This document shows positions 6,754 through 13,480 of a DNA stretch of 13,813 bases, in pieces. The notes under the pieces are model-generated. The model made no database searches. It saw nothing but the letters and a program-made list of their open reading frames with translations, and was not told where the DNA came from. A program made the position numbers and the translations under genes. Each line of letters begins with the position of its first letter. Position 1 is the first letter of the stretch. The DNA comes from Pseudomonadota bacterium (GTDB lineage Bacteria > Pseudomonadota > Alphaproteobacteria > Rhizobiales > Xanthobacteraceae), in assembly GCA_023390955.1 (NCBI GenBank), contig JAEWBW010000578.1, forward strand, positions 1 to 13,813, written 5' to 3'.

Positions 6754-6767
6754 TTGCCGCACCGCAA
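6754..6767. promoter_or_regulatory. Weak FixK/FNR-like box in divergent promoter region
   Basis: TTGCCGCACCGCAA fits TTGC-N6-GCAA, the relaxed form of the FixK2 site known in Bradyrhizobium. It lies between the start of the minus-strand secreted protein (6681) and the amidohydrolase start (6852). No good -10 follows at the usual distance on either strand, and such a relaxed motif is expected about once per window by chance. Confidence 0.2.
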
Positions 6768-6851
6768 CTCGTGATGCTCATGCACGGCGCTTGCACGTCG
6801 ACCGGGCGCGGCGCATCATCCCCTCAATAACAAATGCAGGGGAGCGTCGCC

Positions 6852-8132
6852 ATGTCCGGCCTGTCACGTCGTCAACTTCTTCTGGGGGCGGGGGCGTCGA
6901 CCGCCGCAGCGTGGGCTGGCGGAGCCGGTGCCGCCATGGGGCCGGCCGACAAGTTCGACCTCGTCATCAAGGGCGGCGACGTTCTCGATCCCAGCCAGTC
7001 ACTGCGCGGCAAGCGTGACATCGGCATTCGCTGGGGTGTGATCGAAGCGGTCGAGGCGGAGATTCCGGCTGAGCGTGCGCTCAAGACGATCGATGCCTCC
7101 GGCAAGCTGGTGACGCCGGGGCTGATCGACCTGCATTGCCATGTCTATCCGTACGGATCGGCGATCGGCATACCCGCCGACGAGTTGGTGCAGTTTCAGG
7201 GCACCACCACGGTCGTGTCGGCGGGCGACGCCGGCGTCAACAACCTCGCAGCACTCCGCCGTTACATCGTCGCGCAATCACGCGCGCGGATCTACGCCTT
7301 CGTTCACATCGCCAACAACGGCCTGTCCGCCTTCCCGGTCGCCGAACTCTACAACATCGACAATGCGCAGATGGAAGCTTGTGCGATGGCGCTGGCCGAG
7401 AACCCGGACTTTCTCGTGGGCGTCAAGGTCCGCATGTCGGAGAACGTCATCTTCAAGCACGGCCTCGAGCCGCTCAAGCGCGCAATCAAGGCCTGCGAGC
7501 TCTGCGGCTGGCCAGCCAAGATGATGGTCCATATCGGCGGCGTCGAGACCAAGGAGCTGATGTCCGAGATTCTCAATCTGCTGCGCCCGGGCGATGTGCT
7601 GACGCACTCCTATTCCGGCGCGCCGAACGTGGCGGGCGTCTTCACTAACATCGTGCAGGAGGGCCGGCTGTTGCCGGCGGCGCTCGCGGCCAAGCAGCGC
7701 GGCGTGATCTTCGACGTCGGCCACGGCGGCGGCAGCTTCGATTTCACCGTGGCCGAGGTAGCGATCCCCGGCGGCTGCGCGCCCGACACGATCTCCTCTG
7801 ACATCCACGTATTCTCGGGAAATTCGCCGGGCATGCCGTACCTGCCGAACGTCATGAGCAAGTTCATGACGCTCGGCTTCTCGCTGGAGCAGGTGGTGTC
7901 GATGGCGACCATCGCGCCGGCAAAGATCATCAACCGGGCGCCCAAGCTCGGAACGCTGCAGCTGGGAGCACCCGGCGACGTCGCGATCATGGAGCTGGTC
8001 GAGGGGCCCGTGACGTTCCTCGATACCCGCAACAACAAGCGGGACGGCAAGGCCCAGCTGAAGCCGGTCCAGACCGTCGTCAATGGCGTGCCGTTCGGCA
8101 GGCCCTATCAGGCGCCGTTCGCGGTGCGCTAG
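6852..8132 (+). CDS. Tat-type amidohydrolase/deacetylase family metallohydrolase (cog3964-like)
   Basis: A 426-residue amidohydrolase-superfamily enzyme. Metal and catalytic residues in order: HxH in LIDLHCHVY (H95, H97), a likely carboxylated Lys in VGVKVRM (K192), H227 (MVHIGG), H252 (LTHSYSG) and the catalytic Asp D317 (SSDIH). This is a binuclear-metal pattern. The closest characterised relatives I recall are Atu3266 and EF0837, which hydrolyse acetyl-(R)-mandelate and similar esters/amides. An N-terminal SRRQLLLGAGAS twin-arginine motif and an Ala/Gly-rich stretch precede the domain, pointing to export, unusual for this family. I choose ATG 6852, not 6834, because AGGGGAG (6838-6844) lies seven bases before it. 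The natural substrate is unknown. It is followed by a low-oxygen-type promoter for the next gene. Confidence 0.85.
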   Translation: MSGLSRRQLLLGAGASTAAAWAGGAGAAMGPADKFDLVIKGGDVLDPSQSLRGKRDIGIRWGVIEAVEAEIPAERALKTIDASGKLVTPGLIDLHCHVYPYGSAIGIPADELVQFQGTTTVVSAGDAGVNNLAALRRYIVAQSRARIYAFVHIANNGLSAFPVAELYNIDNAQMEACAMALAENPDFLVGVKVRMSENVIFKHGLEPLKRAIKACELCGWPAKMMVHIGGVETKELMSEILNLLRPGDVLTHSYSGAPNVAGVFTNIVQEGRLLPAALAAKQRGVIFDVGHGGGSFDFTVAEVAIPGGCAPDTISSDIHVFSGNSPGMPYLPNVMSKFMTLGFSLEQVVSMATIAPAKIINRAPKLGTLQLGAPGDVAIMELVEGPVTFLDTRNNKRDGKAQLKPVQTVVNGVPFGRPYQAPFAVR

Positions 8133-8164
8133 GGGAGGACCGTCGGCGGCGATCGTTCCGCTAT

Positions 8165-8178
8165 TTGATCCGCGTCAA
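8165..8178 (+). promoter_or_regulatory. FixK/FNR-type operator
   Basis: TTGATCCGCGTCAA is a full TTGA-N6-TCAA site, the consensus for FNR and Bradyrhizobium FixK2. Its centre (8171.5) placed at -40.5 predicts a transcript start near 8212, just ahead of the ribosome site GGAGGAG (8217-8223) and the GTG at 8227. A -10-like TAGCAT is at 8202-8207. This is class II activator geometry. Confidence 0.65.
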
Positions 8179-8226
8179 TGAAGCCGCGCGCCGGGGGAGC
8201 GTAGCATCGCGGCTCTGGAGGAGATC

Positions 8227-8511
8227 GTGGATCAACCAATGCTGGATCAAGTCACCGATTTTGCGGGCGGAGCGCTGCCGGGCAGCGTAGCCTGTCCACC
8301 CTGTTCCGAGACCGAATTCCTGGCCGAGCTCGGCGAGCGCGTGCGCTCCTCGCGCAGGCGCTGCGATCTCTCCCGCCGCGAGCTTGCTCGCCGGTCGGGG
8401 ATTTCAGAGCGCTACATCGCGCTGATCGAGGCCGGCAAGGGTAATGTCTCGATCGTCCTGCTGCTGCGGCTGGCGTCCGCAATTCGCGGCAGCCAGCCGG
8501 CGACGGCGTGA
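8227..8511 (+). CDS. Short Cro/C1-type (XRE) DNA-binding protein, BzdR/BoxR-like N-terminal domain only
   Basis: A 94-residue protein starting at GTG behind GGAGGAG. Residues 31-88 form a helix-turn-helix XRE domain (FLAELGERVR, then LSRRELARRSGISERYIALIEAGKGNVSI). The wording is strikingly close to the DNA-binding half of BzdR/BoxR, benzoyl-CoA-responsive regulators in which this domain is followed by a shikimate-kinase-like sensor of about 180 residues. Here the chain stops right after the HTH and the next gene begins on the other strand four bases on, so no sensor remains. The N-terminal extension carries CPPC (C23, C26), and C46 lies in the domain. A FixK-type box precedes it. It could repress by occupying a BoxR-type operator, or respond through its cysteines; both are inference. 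Confidence 0.8.
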   Translation: MDQPMLDQVTDFAGGALPGSVACPPCSETEFLAELGERVRSSRRRCDLSRRELARRSGISERYIALIEAGKGNVSIVLLLRLASAIRGSQPATA

Positions 8512-8515
8512 CGCC

Positions 8516-9751
8516 TTATCTCCGCGCCTTCTCGACGTTGGCGATCCTTTCCGGGACGCCGAACTCCTTGCGGCACACTTCGGCCAGCACCGCCACGCCT
8601 TCGCGGATCTGCTGATGCGTGGGGCTGGCGAAGCACAGCCGCAGGCGCGAGCCCGAATAGCCCTTGTCGGTCGACCATTCCGGTCCCGGATTGATCGACA
8701 CGCCGGCGGCGAGCGCGGCCTGGTAGAGCTTGAGCGTGTCGACATTGTCGGGCAGCTTGACCCAGAGGAAGATGCCGCCCTTGGGGTCCTCGAACTCGGC
8801 CGCCGTGCCGAACTGCTCGTTCAACGCTTCCATCAAGGTGTCGAGCTTCTTGCGCAATGCGCCGGTCAGCGCGGGGACATGCGTCGCAAAATGCGGCTTG
8901 CAATATTCGGCGAGCACCATCTGCTCCAGCGCGCCCGAGCCGGCATCGGTCTTCAGCGCCAGCATCCGCGACGTCACATCCCAGGGCGCGACGATGAAAC
9001 CGACGCGCAGCGCCGGCGCGATCGACTTCGAGAACGAGCCGATGTGGATGACGCCACCCTTCGGGCTCATCGCGTAGATCGCAGGCGGCCGCTCGCCCGA
9101 CCAGATCAGGTCGGCATAGCAATCGTCCTCGAAGATCGGCACGCCGTATTCGGCTGAGAGCCGCACCAATTCGGCGCGGCGGCTTTCCGGCATGATGGTG
9201 CCGGTCGGGTTCTGCACGGTCGGGATGGTGTAGATGTATTTCGGCCGGATACCGCGGCTCTTCAGGTCGGCCAGCGCGGCGGCGAGCGCGTCCATGCGCA
9301 TGCCGTCGTCGTCGAGCGGGATGCCGACGGTGTTGACGCCGAGCCGGGTCAGCCGGTTGAGCGAGCCCTGATAGGTCTCCTGCTCGACGATCACGGTGTC
9401 GCCGCGCGCGAGCAGCGTGTGGTTGACGAGGTCGAGCGCCTGCAACGAGCCCGACACGATCAGGAGGTCGTCCACGGTGCAGGCGATGCCGGCATCGCGC
9501 TTCAGCTTGGCGGTGAGGAATTCGCGCAAGGGGAGGTAGCCCTGCGGCCCATGCGCCAGCCCATAGGTCGCCAGCGTCCGGCCCTCGCGCCGCATCACCG
9601 TGTTGAACGCCTCGATCAGATTGTCGAGCGGGACCTGTTCGGAATCGTTGTTGCCGCCGACGAAGCTGTATTTGGCGAGGCCCGTCCAGCGGCCAGAGGG
9701 AGCCGGCAGCCCCGGCGGGAACAGGGGCGCGAAGTCGAAGCTGGCGGTCAT
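8516..9751 (-). CDS. PLP-dependent class I/II aminotransferase (2-aminoadipate transaminase-like)
   Basis: A 411-residue fold-type I aminotransferase. Visible PLP-site elements: SGSLQALD (about 100-107), Y127 in EQETYQGS, N181 in VQNPTG, the D209/D210-Y212 region (FEDDCYADL), the Schiff-base lysine K242 in GSFSKSIAPALRVGF, and the substrate-carboxylate Arg near R371 (RLRLCFA). The layout (VQNPTGT and APALRVGF wording) fits the LysN/2-aminoadipate and MocR-like aminotransferase group without the MocR DNA-binding domain. The amino donor is not determinable. The start at 9751 has AGGA upstream on the minus strand and matches the family; an open extension of 44 codons is rejected. It converges on the short regulator with a four-base gap and no terminator, and may be co-transcribed with the DUF3124 gene 58 bases upstream. 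Confidence 0.88.
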   Translation of the reverse strand: MTASFDFAPLFPPGLPAPSGRWTGLAKYSFVGGNNDSEQVPLDNLIEAFNTVMRREGRTLATYGLAHGPQGYLPLREFLTAKLKRDAGIACTVDDLLIVSGSLQALDLVNHTLLARGDTVIVEQETYQGSLNRLTRLGVNTVGIPLDDDGMRMDALAAALADLKSRGIRPKYIYTIPTVQNPTGTIMPESRRAELVRLSAEYGVPIFEDDCYADLIWSGERPPAIYAMSPKGGVIHIGSFSKSIAPALRVGFIVAPWDVTSRMLALKTDAGSGALEQMVLAEYCKPHFATHVPALTGALRKKLDTLMEALNEQFGTAAEFEDPKGGIFLWVKLPDNVDTLKLYQAALAAGVSINPGPEWSTDKGYSGSRLRLCFASPTHQQIREGVAVLAEVCRKEFGVPERIANVEKARR

Positions 9752-9809
9752 GGGCAGTTTCCTCGATTGCGTTCTTGTTGAGCGGACCGGCGTTGCACCG
9801 GCCGCCTTC

Positions 9810-10337
9810 TTACTTCTTGCCGACCGTCCGGGTAGGACGGCCCTGGCTGATGAAAGCGTAATGCGCATTGGCGACGCCGCCAACCATCAGGGCCTCGACC
9901 ACCGGCTCGGCGATCTCGCCGGTGGCGGCCCAGTCGACGATGAAATTGGCTCCGGTGCCGCCGCGGACGTCATCGGTCGGGATGAAGAGTGTGACGGTCG
10001 CCAGCGGCTTCAGCGCCGCCGGTTGCTTCAAATAGCTCTCGACCATCTTGCCAGACGTGTCGAAATAGGCGATGCGCTTGATGACCAGCGGCTGGGTCTC
10101 GGAGGCATTGTGGACGCTCAGCGTCACCGAAAAATCGACACGCAACTTGCCCTGGCTCATGGCCACACTGGAATAGGCCGGCACGTAGAACCCGCCGGAC
10201 ACCCCCAGTTCCTCCTTGGGCATCGTCGTGAGCGAATCGGCAAAGCCTTGCTCGAGACTGACCTTGGATTGCGCAGCTGCCGGTTCTATTGAGACGAGCG
10301 GGCATAGCAGGATTGCAGACAGCAGCCCCGTTCGCAT
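9810..10337 (-). CDS. Secreted DUF3124 family protein
   Basis: A 175-residue protein with a signal peptide (core LLSAILLCPLVSI, cleavage near AAA at 20-22). The mature chain contains the wording I associate with DUF3124: GGFYVPAYSSVAM, LRVDFSVTLSVHNAS and VIKRIAYFDTSGK, a beta-rich domain of unknown role. The family name is by recollection and should be confirmed by a Pfam search. The start at 10337 is chosen because it starts the signal peptide; its ribosome site is weak, and the frame is open 34 codons further into the antiporter gene. It diverges from the antiporter with only 67 bases between starts and lies upstream of the aminotransferase on the same strand. Confidence 0.72.
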   Translation of the reverse strand: MRTGLLSAILLCPLVSIEPAAAQSKVSLEQGFADSLTTMPKEELGVSGGFYVPAYSSVAMSQGKLRVDFSVTLSVHNASETQPLVIKRIAYFDTSGKMVESYLKQPAALKPLATVTLFIPTDDVRGGTGANFIVDWAATGEIAEPVVEALMVGGVANAHYAFISQGRPTRTVGKK

Positions 10338-10360
10338 GTGACGAATTGCTGGCTTGCCGC

Positions 10361-10386
10361 GTCGCACACCGTCCCTAGGGTGCGAC
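10361..10386. promoter_or_regulatory. Inverted repeat between divergent genes (possible operator)
   Basis: GTCGCAC (10361-10367) and GTGCGAC (10380-10386) form a perfect 7-base inverted repeat, extendable by two C-G pairs with one bulge. The centre includes the palindrome CCCTAGGG (10373-10380). It occupies the middle of the 67-base gap between the DUF3124 and antiporter starts, so a shared operator or an antiporter leader hairpin are the two readings. Confidence 0.35.
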
Positions 10387-10404
10387 AAGAAGGACCATTT
10401 CGAC

Positions 10405-12135
10405 ATGCACGAGCTTATTCGCGACATTACTTTATGCATCCTGTTTGCCTGGATGTTGGGGCTTTTGGCCCATTTTTCCCGACAACCGCTTATTCTGGCC
10501 TACCTTATCGCCGGCTTCTGCATAGGTCCATTCGGTGCCGGCTGGGTCAAGTCGGAGGAGTCGATCTCGGTCATCTCCGAGCTCGGCCTGATCTTCATGC
10601 TCTTCATGATCGGGCTCGAGATCGACCTGAAGAAGATCGTGCGGGCCGGCAAGGTGATCCTGTTTGCGGCTGGGGGCCAGCTCGTCGGTGGCTGCGTGCT
10701 GGGCGTGCTGTTCTTCACCGCCATCGGGCTGTCGCTGGGAGGCGGCCATTTCGATGCGGTCTACCTCTGCGTGGCCTGTGCGCTCTCCAGCACGGTCATC
10801 ATCGTCAAGGTGCTCTACGAGAAGCGCGAGCTGGATACGCTGCCGGGGCGCATCACCCTCGGCGTCCTGGTGCTGCAGGATATCTTCGCCATCCTGTTCC
10901 TGGCGGTGCAGCCGAGCCTGGCCGACCTGCAGGCGACCGTCATCCTGCTCTCGATCGTCCGCGTTGCCGTGCTGGTGGTGGCCGCGTTCCTGGTCAGCCG
11001 CTACGTGCTGCCGCGCCTGTTCCACCAGATCGCCCGCCGCCCGGAGCTGATCCTGCTCGGCGCGCTCGCCTGGTGCTTCCTGGTGGCCGAGACCGCCGAG
11101 CGGTTGCATCTGTCGCGCGAGATGGGCGCCCTGATTGCCGGCGTCTCGCTCTCGACCTTCCCATACGCGCTCGACGTTACCGCCAAGGTCACCACGCTGC
11201 GGGACTTCTTCATCACGCTGTTCTTCGTCGCGCTGGGGATGACCATCCCCGTGCCGAACCTTTCGGTGATCGGCCTTGCCCTGATGATCGCGGCCTTCAC
11301 GGTGGTCAGCCGCGTGATCACCACCTTCCTGCCGCTCTATCTGATGAAGCAGGGCCTGCGCGCGAGCCTGCTGCCGGCGATCAACCTGGCGCAGATCAGC
11401 GAGTTCTCGCTCGTCGTGATCCAGACCGGCGTCACCGCCAATCATATCGCGCCCCAGACGGCCAACGCGGCATCGTTCGCCTTCGTGGTGCTCGCCGTGC
11501 TCTCGACCTTCTTCATGGTGCGCAGCGACGAGATCACGCGATGGGCGATCGGCCCGCTGAAGCGGATCGGCCTGCGCGATCTCGACCACGATCAGGCGCA
11601 TGGCGGGGAGGGGCACGAGGGCGGTCATGGCGAGGCGCGCCGGATCGTCATCCTCGGCTTTTTCCGTGCGGCGAGCGCACTGCTGGCCGAGATCGAGCGG
11701 CAGAATCCGCTGTTGCTGGAGCAGATCACGGTGATCGACTTCAATCCCAATGTGTACCAGACGCTGCTGGCGCGAGGGTTGCACGTGGTCTATGGCGACA
11801 TCAGCAATGTCGACACGCTGCTTCATGCCGGTGTTGCCAAATCCGAGATGATCATCCTCAGCGTGCCGGACTCGCTGCTGAAGGGCGCCACCAACGAGAA
11901 GCTCGTGCGCCACGTCCGCGCGCTCAATCCGACCGCCATGATCGTGGCCACCGCCGATCTCCTGGCCGATGTCGGTGAACTCTACGCGGCCGGTGCGAGC
12001 TACGTCACGGTGACCCGGCTCAGCGATGCGCGCGAGCTGGTCACGGTGCTGGAGGCAGCCCAGGCCGGCCTGCTGGACGACAAGCGGGCGGAGCTGGATT
12101 TGCGACTCAGCGAGCGCCGCGAAGTGTTGCCCTAA
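10405..12135 (+). CDS. CPA2-family cation/proton antiporter with TrkA-N domain (KefB/KefC-like)
   Basis: A 576-residue inner-membrane protein exchanging K+ or Na+ for H+. Residues 1-385 carry about a dozen hydrophobic segments with Na+/H+-exchanger family motifs: LGLIFMLFMIGLEIDL (about 60-75), ALSSTVII (127-133) and LVLQDIFAI (155-163, including D159). A histidine/Gly/acid-rich cytoplasmic linker (about 394-411) leads to a TrkA-N Rossmann domain (412-540). There the usual nucleotide motif GxGxxG reads GFFRAAS at 418-424, so both later glycines are missing, while the ribose-binding acid (D445 in VIDFNP) and VVYGD remain. The start at 10405 has AAGGA ten bases upstream. No strong terminator follows. 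Called a cation antiporter with confidence; glutathione or nucleotide gating like KefC is doubtful. Confidence 0.87.
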   Translation: MHELIRDITLCILFAWMLGLLAHFSRQPLILAYLIAGFCIGPFGAGWVKSEESISVISELGLIFMLFMIGLEIDLKKIVRAGKVILFAAGGQLVGGCVLGVLFFTAIGLSLGGGHFDAVYLCVACALSSTVIIVKVLYEKRELDTLPGRITLGVLVLQDIFAILFLAVQPSLADLQATVILLSIVRVAVLVVAAFLVSRYVLPRLFHQIARRPELILLGALAWCFLVAETAERLHLSREMGALIAGVSLSTFPYALDVTAKVTTLRDFFITLFFVALGMTIPVPNLSVIGLALMIAAFTVVSRVITTFLPLYLMKQGLRASLLPAINLAQISEFSLVVIQTGVTANHIAPQTANAASFAFVVLAVLSTFFMVRSDEITRWAIGPLKRIGLRDLDHDQAHGGEGHEGGHGEARRIVILGFFRAASALLAEIERQNPLLLEQITVIDFNPNVYQTLLARGLHVVYGDISNVDTLLHAGVAKSEMIILSVPDSLLKGATNEKLVRHVRALNPTAMIVATADLLADVGELYAAGASYVTVTRLSDARELVTVLEAAQAGLLDDKRAELDLRLSERREVLP

Positions 12136-12311
12136 CCGTCTCCGCACCTTCCGCGCGCTGTCGCCGCGCCTATATCGCTGGTATTCCCGGTGCAAGCCTT
12201 GGCGGGCCGCCGTTTGGCCCGTCCTGCGGCATATCCGGTTGCGTCCGGGGCACTAGCGCAGGCGTCGGAGTCCGGCTAAGCCTCCGGCCGACAACAGCCA
12301 GAGATTGGGAA

Positions 12312-13388
12312 ATGCCCGATACCGTTCAGGAAGTCTTGCAGGCCTTTGCCAAGGGCGAGCTCGTGGTCGTCACCGATGACGACGATCGTGAAGGCGAGGG
12401 CGATCTCATCGTCGCCGCCTCGCTCTGCACCGCCGAGAAGATGGCCTTCATCATCCGCCACACCTCCGGCATCGTCTGCGCGCCGATCACGACCGAGGAC
12501 GCGCGCCGGTTGCGGCTCGACCCGATGGTCGCCCACAACGATTCCGCCCATACCACGGCCTTCACGGTCTCGATCGACTACAAGCCCGATGGCGGTACCG
12601 GCATTTCGGCCGAAGAGCGCGCCTCCTGCTGCCGTGCGCTGTCCAATCCCAATGCCGGCGCCAACGACTTTGCCCGACCCGGCCACATCTTTCCGCTGAT
12701 CGCCAAGGACGGCGGTGTGCTGCTGCGCTCCGGCCATACCGAGGCTGCCGTCGATCTCTGCAAGCTGTCCGGCCTGCCGCCGGTCGGCGTCATCAGCGAG
12801 CTGATGAACGACGATGGCAGTGTGATGAAGGGCGAGCAGGTCGCGCAATTCGCGGCCAGGCACAAGCTCAAGCATGTCACCATCGCCGACATGATTTCCT
12901 ATCGACAGGCGCGCGAGAAGCTGATCGAGCGCGTCTCGACCTTCACGACCGAAAGCCCGATCGGACCGCTGCAGGGCTATGCCTACCGCTCGCCGTTCGA
13001 TTCCATCGCCCACGTCGCGTTCGTCTATAACGGCGTCGGCGACGGCAAGAACGTGCTGACGCGCTTCCACAAGCCGAACATCGTCAAGGACATCTTCACC
13101 GGCCACAAGCGCATGGCGGCGGTGCTGGAGCACTTCAAGAAGTCCGGCCGCGGCGTGCTGGTGTATTTGCGCGACGGCGCAGCCGGTGTCCCAGTGGCGG
13201 CGCTTCCGGATGAGACGCAGACCGAGGCCGACCGCAACCGCCAGTGGCGCGAGATCGGCGTCGGTGCACAGATCCTGCGCGATCTCGGCGTCACCTCGAT
13301 CCGCCACCTGACGTCGTCGGTGCACGACTACAAGGGCCTGTCGGGCTTCGGCATCGAGATCGTCGCCAACGAGCAGCTCGAGAGCTGA
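12312..13388 (+). CDS. ribB: 3,4-dihydroxy-2-butanone-4-phosphate synthase with degenerate GTP cyclohydrolase II domain (RibBX type)
   Basis: A 358-residue cytoplasmic riboflavin-pathway enzyme that turns ribulose 5-phosphate into 3,4-dihydroxy-2-butanone 4-phosphate plus formate. The N-terminal domain (about 5-205) has DDREGEGD (R26, E27, E29, D31), GHIFPLIA, H142 (RSGHTEA) and E163 (SELM). The C-terminal 206-358 has the GTP cyclohydrolase II outline (ESPIGPLQGYAYRS) but the zinc cysteines are gone: the stretch expected to hold SECLTGD...CDCG reads HKPNIVKDIFTGHKR, and the HRQEGRNIG equivalent is YLRDGAAGV. The second activity is therefore probably lost, as in the described RibBX variants of proteobacteria, and another RibA gene is expected elsewhere. 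Weak ribosome site GGGA. No FMN riboswitch is seen upstream; a possible -10 TATATC is at 12171. Confidence 0.9.
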   Translation: MPDTVQEVLQAFAKGELVVVTDDDDREGEGDLIVAASLCTAEKMAFIIRHTSGIVCAPITTEDARRLRLDPMVAHNDSAHTTAFTVSIDYKPDGGTGISAEERASCCRALSNPNAGANDFARPGHIFPLIAKDGGVLLRSGHTEAAVDLCKLSGLPPVGVISELMNDDGSVMKGEQVAQFAARHKLKHVTIADMISYRQAREKLIERVSTFTTESPIGPLQGYAYRSPFDSIAHVAFVYNGVGDGKNVLTRFHKPNIVKDIFTGHKRMAAVLEHFKKSGRGVLVYLRDGAAGVPVAALPDETQTEADRNRQWREIGVGAQILRDLGVTSIRHLTSSVHDYKGLSGFGIEIVANEQLES

Positions 13389-13393
13389 GCCGC

Positions 13394-13438
13394 GCGCCAC
13401 GCATTGCAATTGCACTTGTTGCCGTGGCGCTTTAATTT
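13394..13438 (+). terminator. Intrinsic terminator of ribB
   Basis: GCGCCACG (13394-13401) pairs with CGTGGCGC (13423-13430), followed at once by TTTAATTT. The 21-base loop can form an inner GCAA/TTGC stem. It sits 5 bases after the ribB stop. TTGCAC (13410) and TAATTT (13433), 17 bases apart, could also serve as promoter for the next gene. Confidence 0.65.
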
Positions 13439-13480
13439 GTACGGCAATTTCTGACGGAACCAGACGCGAAAGGACGTTTC

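Noticed and set aside
6791..6819. Sigma-70-like promoter TTGCAC-N17-CATCAT ahead of the amidohydrolase
   Set aside because: Spacing is right but both hexamers are weak matches (three and four of six), not enough to list.
9780..9806. Hairpin between the DUF3124 and aminotransferase genes
   Set aside because: A GGaCCGG/CCGGCC stem with a bulge and no T-run on the minus strand; not a convincing terminator, so co-transcription stays possible.
12136..12311. FMN riboswitch upstream of ribB
   Set aside because: The conserved RFN-element segments are not present in the 176-base gap. Small hairpins at 12201-12223 and 12266-12286 are seen but lack a T-run or known motif.
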